Shown: piece after piece, positions 47,101 to 58,513 of the stretch
Numbering within the stretch: position 1 is the stretch's first letter
Layout: each line of letters opens with the position of its first letter
NCBI GenBank assembly: GCA_008508345.1
Contig: QNGE01002976.1
Coordinates: 1-64,000, forward strand
Source: Paragonimus westermani
Lineage: Eukaryota > Platyhelminthes > Trematoda > Plagiorchiida > Troglotrematidae
Length of the DNA stretch: 64,000 bases
Reading direction: 5' to 3'
Notes under the pieces: generated by a model
Database searches by the model: none
What the model was told of the DNA's origin: nothing
Seen by the model: the letters and a program-made list of their open reading frames with translations, nothing else
Program-made: the position numbers and the translations under genes

Positions 47101-50100
47101 TCTAAAGTATCCATTCGAAATGGATTGGCTGAACTGTCCGTGTGAATAAGAATGCAGATCTTGTTAGAGAGCCATTCAAGTTTTATCAGCCAAAACCCCA
47201 AATACTTATGGCCAGTTAGTGAATTACCCAGCAAGTCTAATGTAGTGCGTTATTTCAACCCCACTGAGACATCATAACAGTGAGGCCGTCCGCTGGAGTT
47301 AACAGAATAATTAATATGCCTCCGTCGAGGACAAACTTAGCATAGAAAGGCGAGTATTAGAACGTGTGTTATACAAGGTCATCTCGCTCGCTCCTCATCA
47401 GTCACCACAGCAAAAATGAAGAAAACATTAGCATTACTCATATGCAAATTTTACAAAGTAACCATATGGAATATTTTGGCCGTGCCTAACATGGTTTCAC
47501 TAGTGCAGTGGTCATCATGGCCACGAACGGGACTCCAAATCTTGCATGCTGAGAAGTTATACTTTATATTAACGACCTCTACCAAAAATACATTTCATCT
47601 TTTGTGGTTCTTGTAAAAAGACACCCAATGTATAGTTTATCCGACTGGGAAAACTACTAATTGTGTGTGGTGTTGTAAGCATTCTTAAATTCATGTAATT
47701 TGAAATAACTTCTGTATCACCCCCGGTAGGTGCGCCGAAAGCACCGTTTTTCAGACTGGGCGAGTCCATCGCTAAATTCGAACACGTAGGAGCAGCTGCT
47801 CGAATTTTCTGCAAGAATGCGCTTACTGTTCACTGGTTGAGATTCATCTACTCTTTCACGCACTCTAGCACGCTGTGGTTGTTATTTGTCCTGACCTTTC
47901 AATCACTTGCTGAGCACGGGCAGCGGGAAGGTCGAATATACGTCTGTCCTGACAGACCAAATTGACGTTTCGGCCTGTTGAACTGTTGGTTAATCAAGCT
48001 TGTGCTGGATTCCCTCTCATTGGCTATGTAGGTTGCTATCAAAATTGATAGAGAAGTATACGAGAGTACCATTTTAAAACATTATACTCGTGTTCCTTAC
48101 ATCTGTCCATATGGACTACGAGAAACTAACACCACTGGATGTGTGTTCTCTGTTTACGAACGTTCAACAGTAGAAAAACAGTCGATTACTGTTGTGGTAT
48201 TTTCTGCCTGGACTTTTAAATTATGATTTGCTCGCTAGTAACTCCTAACCTGCACGTGAAAAAAATGACTGTCAAAACCTGGACGTTCCCATGAGATTTT
48301 TTATGAGGACAACGATTTTTCATTAAGTAAAACTACCAAATGTGGTTATTTTGTTTAACTTCACCCAACTGGCGATAATATTTTTGAGATGCCGAATTAT
48401 GAAAAATGAGTAACTAACTGTTGACAAACTTTGGATGAACATACACCCTGTCACACTGGTCGATTAACTCAGGAAACTTTACCGTCTGATCGGGTAGCGG
48501 GAAGAACAAGTAATGAGGATTCTATCATATATTTTTTGGCTATTAGTTACTGGAAAACTTCCTAAGCGAGTAACTGTCAGACCATTCAACCTATCAACAG
48601 TAATTAATCAACCCTAATACAAGCGTTCTGCGCAGAAGACTGGTCGATAATGCCCGATCAACTTAGCTTCAAAGAGTATGGGCAAAGTCTGTATGGTATT
48701 CGTAAACTTGGTACCGTACGTTAATATAGAGTAAATGGGCTCGAATTTGGTTCACTTTGCATTTCACTTTCCGTTATAACACTAGAACAACCATAATTCT
48801 TCATTCACTACACATACAAAAGTGATCAAGTTGTCATGGTTTTCTGTAACTAGAATTGCTCGATTAAAAGATCAGCTAGCTTCTGATAATTATGATAAGC
48901 TCCTAAACACAACTGTTCAAAAAACGGTCTTGTTAATAGTAATTCCGAAGTCAAAACTCAATGGTGGTGTCACTTTTCCAAGCGAGGACTTAGATGAAAG
49001 GTGGGTGATGCTTGGTTTGTAGTGTTAAAAAATATAGATCACCGAAAATCACAAAACTGAACACGGGTATTAGTGTTAATGTGAAAATTGTGGGGAGAGG
49101 GAACTTTTCGTTAAAACAGGAACAGCTTTATATACACTAATACACTCGATTAGGAACCAGTTTGTGAAGAAACAATAATCCAAAGACTCAAGTGAGAGGT
49201 TATTCGAATTTTTGAATGCAATGAAAAACAGTAGGAATCATGTGTTAGTTTCTTTGCATTCAAGGCAAACAAATGTGCTTTTAGTTTCTCAGTTCACAAT
49301 TTAACACTTTACCCTTCCGAACCAGATGGTAGTACTGAGCGGCGAGAAACATAGTTCCCACTGGTAGATAATGTTTTTCTCACAACTGAGTGACCAATAT
49401 TGTGAGGAAGCGTTTTTCATGAACTGATGCAGCCTTTACAAAACCCAAAGCATTTATGATTATGAGGTTTGGAATATTGTTCCAAGCAACGAAAAGCCAG
49501 TGCCTGGACCAACATCAACAGAGGTTCGTCCGAAACAAAAGTTTGTTTGTACCATTTGCCTCGTTTCTCGAAGAATGTCTTAAACCTCCCCTTTTACGGA
49601 AAGTGTAGAAAAAGTCAACCGACTAGGAACAACACCCAAACCTCGTAAGCAAAATGAATGTTCGACGAATATTTCCCTTCAATGTTAACACTTTCCTTAA
49701 ATACGTTCGTTGCGAAGGTCTTTTCTACTTGTAGGTTTGCACTATCGGTAGCTAGTCTCGGACACTTTGGAAATAGGTTGCTTGAACTTAATCATAAATC
49801 ACTCCTACCGTTCATTCCTCTTAATTTCACGCATGTTGGTGACTTCTGATCCGTAGAGCACGACAGAACGCAAAGTGCTAATCGTTCGGACTTGCAGACC
49901 TAGATAGCAACTAAATGTGGTGGTACTTGACTATTGGTTCTTAGTTAATGTTATATATCTAACGTTCTGCTGAGTCTTCACCTGGAGATGAAACAAGTTA
50001 TGTTCGATGCACCAAAGAAATTCGGTTCAGAATCACAGAGTGTAACCATATGCGTGTCAGTAAGTGATATCGCTAACATTAGTTCAGGGTAGGTGGTAAA

Positions 50101-53100
50101 AATTCTCTTCATGCCCGCTACTCGTAAATATGTAGGGTATTGGTATGGTTCAAGATGTGCCATGACCCACGGGAACACGTGTCAACAAAAAATAACAGAG
50201 AAGAATTAACAAAGTTGTCAGTGTACAGTACAGTATTTTATACATCTTATTTTTTTCTAAACGCGAAGATCGCATCTGGCCAAAGAACGGGGTCACTAGT
50301 TCGAATAATCCATCATACAGCACGTCACATGAAACAAAATGAACAATGACGTAACCAAAGGTTTACGGTTCTGGGACCAGTTCTCCTATTCCAATCCACA
50401 ATATTTCCTAGCAAGGGGCGTTTTTGAGATTTTGCACCGAGCGCTAACTCAGAAGCAGGGTGACGTCTAACCTGCTTTGAACAATCTAGCAGAGTAGGTG
50501 CTTCTTAATTTGCTCGATCGCTTGGTTGGAGTTCTGGTCGCGGCCATGGCAAGGATATACACTGGGGACGAGCCTTAACAAGAGCAAAACTCAAGTTTAG
50601 TGCTTCTTTTCGAAAATGGCCGACCGGAAAACTTATGGGAATGCGACAGATGTGACCAATTGTGGGTGACGTTCAATTCATGTGAAAATTGAAATCCCTT
50701 ACTATTCATCAGCAACCGTAGGTACTTGTTTGTCCGGAACGCACCTTCAAATAATCAAAATTAGCAGCAACGTTGGCAATAGTTGGTACTTGTGCACGAC
50801 TGTGATTCATGGGAACTTGTCTATTCCCAAACTTCGTACTTGTCCACCAGCTACGAGGTTGTAACTTTTGAAGTGTCCACTGACAAACAGACGGATATTT
50901 GGTTTTTGGCTTCCCGTATGGAATGGAATATCTTCACATGGTTCGTTCACTTTGCCTCCACAGAAAACCCATCGGTGATGCAAGCAATCCGGATTTATTT
51001 TGTCTGGTTCATTAGGGGTTTCACAGTAGTAAACCTTTCATTCCAACTTAACTCAAGATGAGCTGGTGCACCTGAGCATCGGTCATCGCGTGTGCACGTG
51101 TGAACATTCCATTCGTTTCGATGCACAGAATGACCGATGGTACAGTAAGATGTGAAAAGTGTGTGCGTGTGACCGACCTTAGGGCGAAATTATGGGTAAG
51201 CTGTACATAGCCGGCTGTATGATCATGATCACACATCACAGCCTGTGAGTGAACACAATTAGCCGGTCTCTATCGACAATAAATGTGATAGGCACGTTGG
51301 CATACAGAGGGTAATCAACAGGAGACCGAAAGTTAACCTTCACTGAGGGTGAGCAACCAATACAAATAATAGTCAGTGGATATTAAGAAATTTCAATATA
51401 CATGAGAAGAATGTCACTCACAACTGATCAAAGCTGTCGCAGACATCTCGATGTCACTTCCGGGAAGAAGTAACAGACTCGAGTTTCACCCTCCTTCGAA
51501 CTGGTAAGTAGTGCACATCTTTGCAACAGCTCCCACTAGAACTCCGGCCACCCTCTTACAAGGCAAACATGTTGACCATTGCGCCATTAGCCTCACATCA
51601 CGCACGGCTGAATTGGCGCATAAAAAGACTTGACCACCTTCACCTGGAAGTAGTTAGCGGGTTGCCTAACCCTAAGGGATTACTCTGAAGGTTGGAACAT
51701 TTCAACTCGTGTTGCCCGTTTATTCTTGATGAGTCAACAGTAAAGACCGCAATAAGGGCTGCGACGAACAATATAAACCCATGTCTACAAGCCCTTAACA
51801 TCATGATAGTAATAGGTTAGTTACCATTTGCTTCTGTATATAAAGACAGAGTTTATGACGGGGTAACTGCAACTGCCTGAACAAACGTCTGCTTATTGTT
51901 TGGGCGACACAACACACGGGAAGCTGTCTGCACTCGAATTTCGTGTCTGGTTTCTTCCGAATGTCGTGAGAGAGAGAAGACTGGACAGTGCCGGCTATGT
52001 TATTCACCACCCACTTTGGAATGTGCTCTGTGATCCGTTTCTCAGGCGTTCTCACCGTTCGGCCGATGTACTTGACTCCACAGGTTTAGATGAATTCATA
52101 GATAAAGTTGGGTGTGGTAAGTTGTTTGGGTTTTTCCTCGCTATCCAAGTTAGCCGAGTCATCTAGTTGATCAGTCTTCATTCTGCCGCGTTGTACGCAC
52201 CTATGAGGGCAGATTTTATTCACTTTGTATAGGAATGTTAGGTACACAAGTTTTTATGGAACACTGTTTTTGATACTGATCGTTTCAACCTCCCCTAGCC
52301 TATTTCGAGATGAAGTTCGTGAATTGGTCGCTGCATGTCAGTGTTTGGTTGATAAAAGCTGAGTCCTTCTGTATTGTTTCGGGCGAGCAGATTCGACGAA
52401 TTCTACTGAAGAAGTTTCGAACTAGACCACGTTTGAGCGATGGTGGTGCAAAACTTTTGGAATTAATTTCGTCGTTCCAAAAGTTGAAATGCCTAAGGAA
52501 TTCGGAAAAGACTAATTTGGCTTTTAAGCAGTTGCGCTTCAGTGCACGCAACATCGCCAAACACCTTCGGAGTTGGGTGTTGTGCCAATTCTGTTTTGAA
52601 TACTTCATTATTATTCGGAAGGGGTAGTCAAGTCTTAATACGAGTAAACGCAGGTTTTTGTCATTGTGGTCGAATACAACAACGAATGTAATCAGGCTTG
52701 AAAGTGGCGCTTGGATTAAATGTACTTGGGCTTTAAAAGTGTGACGTACGATCGGCAATAGTCCGGAATGGAATTCTAACGACAGGTTTGCGTGACCTGA
52801 CCATTCCGGCCAGTCTTACGTCAACAAATTGAACAGATTTATACTAGCACGCGCACAGCAGAACATAATGTTCTATCAGGATAACACTTGTTCGTATAGA
52901 TCCCAAGTCGTGCGAACGTGGCTTGCAGTTTTTGAAAAATAGCTTCCTGATTTACGACACAACAGGTTGGTTAGCCTGTAGCCTTGATCTAGACCCCACT
53001 GAGAATCTTTGTAGCATACTCCCTCGACAAATGTGCAACGTTGCCTGGATCCACTCTTATACAACTGAGTAACAGAACATTTTAAGGCGAGCACAAGATA

Positions 53101-56100
53101 GTCTGAGTCCAACTTATTGCGATGCTATTGTAGAGACATGCTTTTAAGTTTTCCACAATGAGATTAAAGTCAGACGTGAAGAGGCAAGTTCAGATAGTTT
53201 TCTGTGGTAGGCCACAGTGTTACTATAATTTCTGCCGTTCCCATTCTCAAGATTCTCTAAAATAAATAACTAAGAAGAACCGGGGTCAAATAGTGTTCGA
53301 TTGGTTGAACAAATATTGGGTACTCTGAGATTTACGGTAGAAAAATTTCCACTAGCACGCTGGAGAGCCCTAAGGTTTGGCACCTTGACGTGTGCTCTGT
53401 TTACGAACCTGTAACGACTCCATTCTCCTCGACTTTATCATGATTGTGTGCAAAGTAACAGATATCTTGATTGCCAACAGCGTTACATGATGAGTTGCAA
53501 AATCACTTAATGTCTTTGTTTTATATGAACTCACAGCAGAAGTAACACGATCCTCCACCATCCCGGATGGGACCTCACGACCGAACGTATACTGTGGGCG
53601 TCCCACGTCATCATCAGCTGGATGGTTGTCTATCTGTTTCTCCATACGTGAGCGTCTTTCTTTTTCTTCCTGTCGAATCACTTTAAACACATCGCTTGAT
53701 AATTTTTCTGCGGATGCGAAGTTTAAGGAACCCACAAGACCGCAGACGATGATATACTGTTCATAATCGTCAAGCTTGAACAAATGCGGATGATTATCTG
53801 GTGACTAGGAAATCACACAAAAGTAATATGAATCGTGCTCTGATATGTATCTGAAGTACATCAATGTGTATAAAACATTTCGAGCAAATCTGTGAGATTT
53901 GAGAATAACTCATCACAGTGGTGTGACTACCTAGCAAAGTTATTGAATATCGGAATCATCTCGCGATTTTTGTTTTTAATTACCAGTGTGGCAGACATGT
54001 ACATAGTCTATTTAATTTCCACATGAGTTACAACTTAAGACTTGTGAAACGTATTTTCTTACAACACTAACTTTAGAACATACACAATTAAGTGTGTAAA
54101 ATATAGAACACGTTTGTTGTAATGAGTGCGACTTGAAGGTACTGTTTCATTTTCACCAACGTTTAATGAACAATCGATGCCACATTCCAAACATAAATCG
54201 TGCGCGGTTATCATACAGTCTAACGTTCTGAACATGATCACCGAATGCAATGAGTCCACTTCAAGATTTTCGTGGGATTTTTGCTTGAAGACATCAGAAA
54301 AGGTCTGCTTAATAAGGCCCATATCTTTTACGGCTTCCTTCTCAAGAAGTTAACAGCCCGTGACCGGATACTCATCTGCAATAAAACGATCGAGATTAAT
54401 AAGCTGGTCAAAGCTTTCAGGAAGATCGCCTAATACGGTTGGAGTTTCCTTGTGTTACTTCAAAATCACAGAACAACAATGATTATTTTCGATTTGCTAG
54501 AGTTTGTTACGAGATTTTGTTAGCAACATTTTGCTTTTCTGACATCTCACATCTCTCTAATCGCTGATTCGCCGAACCTATGGTTGGTCAGGATCAACTT
54601 GGGGCAGTTCCACCCTGCTGTGCAAATTTATATATGATTTATTCCTTCTAACTCCTAATCCATACCGCTGACTTGCCGTATTTGTATACCCAAAACAATA
54701 GTCACCTCACTGAGTAACTAGCGCTTTTGGATTGTGCAGCCGGTAACGACTCCTCCGATTATTATTTATTCCCAACGTCTATATTGGTCCCTTCATGAAT
54801 CATGTACTTCTGTTCAGTATTGTACTATCGCATCAATGATCTTTTTCAGACTGTCGCGAAAGTACCAATTTTTGACATTTTTTTGGTGACCTCACTAACC
54901 ATCAGAGTCATCTCTCGTTTCCTACTGGATTTAGCAAGTTGTTTTCTCATCTTTTGGATAGCTCACCCTTTGCTAACTTTTACCGTCTTCATTCCTTATT
55001 GAGATAACAGCATAACAGTCCCCCGTGTGCCGCTCTTCTTAAATAGTAGCCATTTTTTGATCAACCTCTTGCAACATTTTGGACCGCATTGGTTACACTG
55101 TCCAATGTTCATTTGATAACACGCATTATGCTATCTACCGGTCCTATGCAATTAAGGTTTCAGTGAGAAATCCAAGTTGGGTGTTTTAAATCTCTTTTTG
55201 TGATAAACTGAGTAGTAGTCCTCATTGCTGTCAGCGACCGGTGAGATCTGGATGGGTTAAGTTTACAAAACCTTTTAGGCTACTTGATGTTAACTTTCCA
55301 TCCACTCATATTTAGTCCGTCGCGGGCACCCGTCAGCAAAAGTGGTCCACCGATTAAGGCTCTACAAAATTAGCGGTGATGCTACTAAACTGTGAACTGC
55401 CGTAGTGTAACGTGGAAGCCTAAGGCTATCAGTGACCTAAGACATCGGAATTCGATCAAACTTGCGGTTTACATCAAGGAGAATTATAGAGAAAAGGTCG
55501 CCAACTGAGAACCTGAAGGTCTTTCAGACCGATGTCAGGGAAGAGGGACTCAGTAAAATGGAATATTACAGTAATCATGATTTACAGATTTGAAGGTAAC
55601 ACATGAGGAATACTGGAGGAGAGGTTCTAGGATCATGAAAACTGTTACCAAATTGTAAAGAGTAGGCATTAGATCTAACGAGGACTAGTTTTTACTGTGC
55701 GAAACCATAAGGAAGGATCACTCATCCATGGCAACCGGAAAAGATGGTATCGTCCGCCAAAGAAAACAACTGGATTGAAAACTATGACGGTGCAGGAAAC
55801 CACGAGACTTAGGAGACAATTTACTGACAAGACGCAAGATAAGAGTCAGTCTAGCAATGTACGTAACATTCGTGAGTGGTAAGCTACCTGAAGTTTTACA
55901 CTAAGGATTGTTCCTCAAGTTGACAGGGGCAGAAATAAAATGACCATTGGTCATGCGCACCTGACTGATGTAGGAAACCACAATAGTTGAGTAATTGAAC
56001 ATTATTCATTCGGATAATAACAAGGGTGAATGGTGTGTGTGTTTGCTTCAATGTTGGTGTATTTTTTGAAGTACTTGTCCGTTTCTGTCATAGGCGCACT

Positions 56101-58371
56101 CCTGATGGCAAAAGCTTCCTGCTCAGCTGTTCCTCACCGCAATTTCGTCTTTCTGGCCTCAATTTAGAATCTGTTTATGAGCTGGATGAAAGTTTCCCAC
56201 GGTAAACTCCACTCAGCTAAAGTGGATAGTCGAAAATTTTATCTGGATACCAAGGCTGTATTCAGCTGCGAGTGGTGTTCAATTTGTATCAACCAAACTC
56301 CACACTGCTTATCAGAAGTCAATGCAATAGCAGTATTGACTATATACCTGTATCCCACTACCTAACCACAAGAGATTGGCTAGGCCGTGGTTTATCTTGC
56401 ACCGTTGGTTGCACTAAAAGCAAATGTGCGCGGGAAGGACTATAATGAAATTTTCATCATAGGAGTGCTTGGCATCATAAACACAAAACCCGCTGTATAG
56501 CAAGATGAACTTTCAGAACAAGATATTAAAATGGCGTTCGGTATAGCGCCGTTCCACAATGTGGATCATATAATTGAGACAAGTAGGTAACCTGAAGGAC
56601 AACTACTCACACTACCACCAGAATTCGTTGCCAACCAGAATGCTTGGATGCCGTCCATAAATGCTGAACCGAAGTGGTTCGACCACATCCATATCGAAAA
56701 TAGCCAAGACAAAATTATGAATACATGTTGCGCATGTTGAATGTTTACGGTTCGCAGATGCGGTTATGGTTAGTAACAATATTGAAAAAAACAATGACTC
56801 CAGAAATATCACCAGGTTTGTTGTGATTTGGTTTTACTATAGCGGAGAACGATCGGTAAATTACACTCGCACGCAGGATAATGCTGTAAGACATAAATCA
56901 AGTTTATTTTTGTGTGTTTGTTGCCAAGTTTACGCACTCAGCTGAATGTCGTTTAGTGTACGGAGTTCATTGGGCTAATGTGCGTTTCGGATAACTTTGC
57001 TCACCATTTATTAATTAACCCTATCTCAGATAAGAACAGTCATCAACTTCCTGGGTCTGGTAATTTGTACAAGGCAAGCTCGGAACCATCCACCTGGCAA
57101 CCAGCGGAAAGTACAACGTTTCGAAAATAAAAGTGGCAATCAAATGATTTAAAAAGCACTATGTGATGGGAACACTCCATAACATGCCTTCGTTGAAATG
57201 CGGAATAATCAGAGAGGTACATTTTTTCAGATATGTTCTACATTACTGGTGTTTAAAAAGGCTCGAAAGCGGTGGTTTTTGAAATCGCCAACGGGATGCA
57301 GTAACATTAAGACGAGAAAAAAATTAATGAAGATAAAGCGCATACATGAATACATACCGTTGGAATAGCTTCCGAGATAGTGGTGTTTCAACTAACTGGT
57401 CACTGATAAACACTGAGTCACTTTCAGTGAGTGTTTGGGACAAAATAGTCACGCTCAAGTAGTTTGTGATTAATACTACGCAGATACTTCTTCCACCAGT
57501 GTGTTACTGACCGATCGGAGAAAAACCACTACAACCACCTAATTGTTAAGACTCAAAAAGGCATTGCACATAGGTTGCTGCTTCGGACCTAATGATGTTT
57601 TAGCATCCACCGCAAAAAGACTCTAATCTCATAAGGATTTCTTGTGAAAAAGAACGAATAAAAATGCAACATCTTGAATTAAAAATCGTCCAGTCTGTAA
57701 GCCGAATTAATAGTTGCAGAGGGAACCACTCATTTGAATGTTGCGATGTACCCATGATGGTATTGGTACGAGACTGACATTGGGTCTCTAACATGTCTGT
57801 CCGCTTGTTATTCTAACTATGTCTCCTAATAACGATCCAATAAAGTATTCAATTCATCTACACACTAACAGTAGAGTTCTCCCATTTATATTTACCACTA
57901 GAATTCTCACAAACGGATGCACGATTTCAACGTAAACTCCGCCGTAAGTCAACATAAACAGGACAAGAAACAGGACGGTGTTTCATGAGGGGACGAAAAA
58001 GAAGCAAGCAGGCACTCATCATCTAAACAAAACTGTATATTTTACAAACATCAAGAAAAAACATCTCATAGGACTTAATATTCAGATATGTAGTAAACTA
58101 ACTTTGTATGTCCCACGCGCGAAAATTTCCGTTCCAGGAATATTGTTCAACACAGTCAAATGCGGCTTTCTTTGTTGTTCCGTCAATGCCAATAGACAGC
58201 CGATGATACCAACAACGAGACCAATGGTTATATCCAACAACAAAGTTGCCAGGAAGGTGATCATAAATAAAAACTGAAAGAGCAAGTAATTAAGAAAGTA
58301 TAGTGTGCAACCATACTTAGGCCAGACGAAATCTTGTTTTACTACTCTCATGTACTGGTCCAACTGTGGCC
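37946..58371 (-). CDS. SLC26/SulP-family anion transporter, 3' half of a multi-exon gene
   Basis: SLC26 proteins are plasma-membrane exchangers or channels for sulfate, chloride, bicarbonate and other anions, with 14 membrane segments and a cytosolic STAS domain. Exons on the minus strand are complement(join(37946..38133, 41979..42162, 53535..53804, 58103..58273, 58328..58371)). They encode the linker before the last membrane segments (LDQYMRVVKQDF, equivalent to 'LpklWrvSkiDf'), the segment FLFMITFLATLLLDITIGLV, the linker NNIPGTEIFARGTYK, the STAS first strand (IIVCGLVGSLNFASA), the STAS core (LLLELNGLSHVDPTGAHVL) and the STAS end (LTYPTVYDAYSACMDYV). All phases agree once a GC donor is accepted at 41978. 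The transport core exons lie to the right. Which ion it moves cannot be read from this part. Confidence 0.9.
41100..41245 (+). repeat. Degraded SINE copy
   Basis: GTCAAAGCATGGGCCAAAG, TTCTACTGTCGGTCGTGG and, further on, GGCTGACTGGAAAGTCCACC correspond in order to the B-box side and tail of the 34.3 kb copy. The ribozyme region between has been lost. Confidence 0.5.
41584..41880 (-). mobile_element. Possible Penelope-like RT C-terminal fragment
   Basis: The 98-codon minus-strand frame reads FRRQTERLFLRHHLKGVVNA, then NKRERRLSRRW and FHVPIVTHRTIPTLTKIIRL. Penelope RTs end with a basic thumb region and a 'v.iPyv.g.sekl.rilr' stretch in this order. The match is loose. The fragment lies in a transporter intron on the same strand as that gene. 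Confidence 0.35.
41979..42162 (-). CDS. SLC26 transporter exon: STAS core
   Basis: Starting after GCCAGTGTCGACAG in phase 0, it encodes a variable loop (ISNISEPDARFSTENRETMS), then FLLLELNGLSHVDPTGAHVL and QTLHYELIEDHVVPIYVG. STAS domains show 'vilDfs.v.fvDs.g...L..l...l...gv.vylag' here, and the Asp after Val is kept. The last base before GCAAGT combines with AA of the terminal exon to give Glu. With the overlapping GT at 41985 the frame would not continue, so the GC site is preferred. Confidence 0.85.
43123..43338 (+). other. Possible exon nested in the SLC26 intron
   Basis: A strong acceptor (TTTGTTTATCTCACTGTACTCAG) is followed by 71 open codons with GAFMRTCGDQQVHWTTPWQN and three more cysteines, ending in TGA. 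The strand is opposite to the transporter. The cysteine pattern suggests a secreted or extracellular domain, with no family assigned. Confidence 0.22.
44061..44303 (+). other. Possible exon nested in the SLC26 intron
   Basis: After a good acceptor (CTCCCTTCTACAG) the frame reads CQNATHYPTKANCSVFSS. Later it has SSCIILARQNQRQMVLKVLG and ends in TGA. Cysteine spacing and the hydrophobic strand loosely resemble the first half of a CUB domain. A second frame overlaps. It could be chance. Confidence 0.2.
48111..48248 (+). mobile_element. Penelope-like RT fragment
   Basis: The frame gives MDYEKLTPLDVCSLFTNVQQ, then an in-frame TAG at 48171 and KNSRLLLWYF onward to TAA at 48246. LDVCSLFTNV is the conserved Penelope RT motif also found at 28.9 kb. 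Flanks are too worn to extend it. A shorter related piece with a two-base deletion lies at 53387-53413. Confidence 0.6.
48854..49000 (+). other. Possible exon nested in the SLC26 intron
   Basis: A TTTTCTGTAACTAG acceptor and an AAAG|GTGGGT donor enclose 49 open codons (IARLKDQLASDNYDKLLNTT, later SKLNGGVTFPSEDLDER). The translation looks protein-like, but no family is recognised and it has no proven partner exon. Confidence 0.2.
50500..50680 (+). repeat. SINE copy with degraded ribozyme
   Basis: GGAGTTCTGGTCGCGGCCAT (B-box side), a damaged ribozyme (ACTGGGGACGAG, then AAAACTCAAGTTTAGTGC, about 50557-50603) and the tail GACCGGAAAACTTATGGGAA follow the family order. CTGACGA has an inserted GGG, and the cleavage triplet GTC is GTT here. 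Confidence 0.6.
50682..51061 (+). other. Open segments, possible exon, weak CUB-like look
   Basis: Two overlapping plus-strand frames are open, the second containing SYEVVTFEVSTDKQTDIWFL then AS. This recalls the 'tS...+.v.F.sD.....GF.as' half of CUB domains. There is no clear acceptor, and the start follows directly on SINE sequence, which argues against a true exon. Confidence 0.15.
51470..51640 (-). repeat. SINE copy or Penelope terminal repeat, minus strand, with ribozyme relic
   Basis: The minus strand reads TGGCGCAATGG (51576-51586, A box), GGCCGGAGTTCTAGTGGGAG (51530-51549, B-box side), then CACTACTTACCAGTTC and GAAACTCGAGTC (51476-51487). The 3' half of the ribozyme is perfect, but CTGACGA has become CTTACCA. 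It lies on the same strand as the Penelope endonuclease remnant, just downstream of it. Confidence 0.6.
51801..52758 (-). mobile_element. Penelope-like element: RT thumb and GIY-YIG endonuclease remnant
   Basis: On the minus strand the frame 52758-52300 ends with LVRNFFSRIRRICSPETIQK then DSAFINQTL, matching the Penelope RT thumb ('lv..l..RalriCs...l..El.fl...l..nGYp'). After an unaligned gap, 52109-51801 gives NFIYEFI, a stop, then TCGVKYIGRTVRTPEKRITE and HIPKWV. This is the GIY-YIG-type endonuclease of Penelope elements ('C...YiGrT.r.l..Ri.EHip.w'). The in-frame stop and phase changes show that it is dead. Order and strand are as in an intact element. Confidence 0.78.
53387..53413 (+). mobile_element. 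Short Penelope RT relic
   Basis: CTTGACGTGTGCTCTG then TTTACGAACCTG matches the nucleotide sequence encoding LDVCSLFTNV at 48138-48167, apart from a two-base deletion. It is only about 27 bases, so chance cannot be excluded fully, but the identity is high. Confidence 0.35.
53535..53804 (-). CDS. SLC26 transporter exon: start of STAS domain and variable loop
   Basis: Ninety codons lie between a TTTCCTAG acceptor and a GTGAGT donor, phase 0 at both ends. It begins SPDNHPHLFKLDDYEQ, then IIVCGLVGSLNFASAEKLSS, the first STAS strand and helix ('i.ifrfeasLnFaNae.f'). The second half is charged (RQEEKERRSRMEKQ, then acidic DDD), typical of the poorly conserved SLC26 intervening sequence. It joins GTYK of the preceding exon without a gap relative to other family members. 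Confidence 0.88.
53805..58102 (-). other. Intron of about 4.3 kb in the SLC26 gene
   Basis: I see no repeat or gene in this stretch. Open frames on both strands at 54059-54353 and a 66-codon frame at 54802-55002 have no motif. The A+T content is higher than around the exons. Confidence 0.5.
58103..58273 (-). CDS. SLC26 transporter exon: last membrane segment and linker to STAS
   Basis: Fifty-seven codons, phase 0 at both ends, lie between CTTGCTCTTTCAG and GTTAGT. The exon starts FLFMITFLATLLLDITIGLV, then GIIGCLLALTEQQRKP and TVLNNIPGTEIFARGTYK. It corresponds to 'lvTflatlll.ldiGLlvgv.fsll..i.r.q.P...vLg.ipgTdiy.d...Y' of SLC26 proteins. The motif GL-x-VG and the pre-STAS GT-(D/E)-I are both present. 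Confidence 0.92.
58328..58371 (-). CDS. SLC26 transporter small exon before the last membrane segment
   Basis: Forty-four bases follow GTGGTTCTAG. After two leading bases it encodes PQLDQYMRVVKQDF, aligning residue by residue with 'LpklWrvSkiDf' when joined to FLFMITFLAT. The donor is the weak GTCTGG and the intron to the next exon is only 54 bases (58274-58327). The previous exon should end in phase 1. Confidence 0.65.
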
Positions 58372-58513
58372 CTAGAACCACGTTGGTGAGAAATTCAATG
58401 AATGTTTATCCTCAAACTGCTACACAAAAATTATTTCCTGACTAAAGCAGTTGATTAGCTGGATTATGTCAAAAATGATAACGACCATGGTTTAGTTGTG
58501 GCTAGAACTCAAC

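Larger units (their letters stand above)
42163..53534 (-). other. Intron of about 11.4 kb in the SLC26 gene
   Basis: The intron separates two parts of the STAS domain, at a position where the SLC26 variable loop sits. It holds Penelope remnants at 48.1, 51.8-52.8 and 53.4 kb and SINE copies at 50.5 and 51.5 kb. It also has plus-strand open segments with fair splice signals (43123, 44061, 48854, 50682) that might be exons of a nested gene. Stretches at 44.4-48.0 kb and 49.0-50.5 kb show nothing I can name. Confidence 0.5.

Noticed and set aside
58372..58513. SLC26 exon with MVVIIFDIIQLINCF
   Set aside because: The hydrophobic frame on the minus strand has an in-frame stop just before it and no acceptor between, so it cannot be joined to the transporter.
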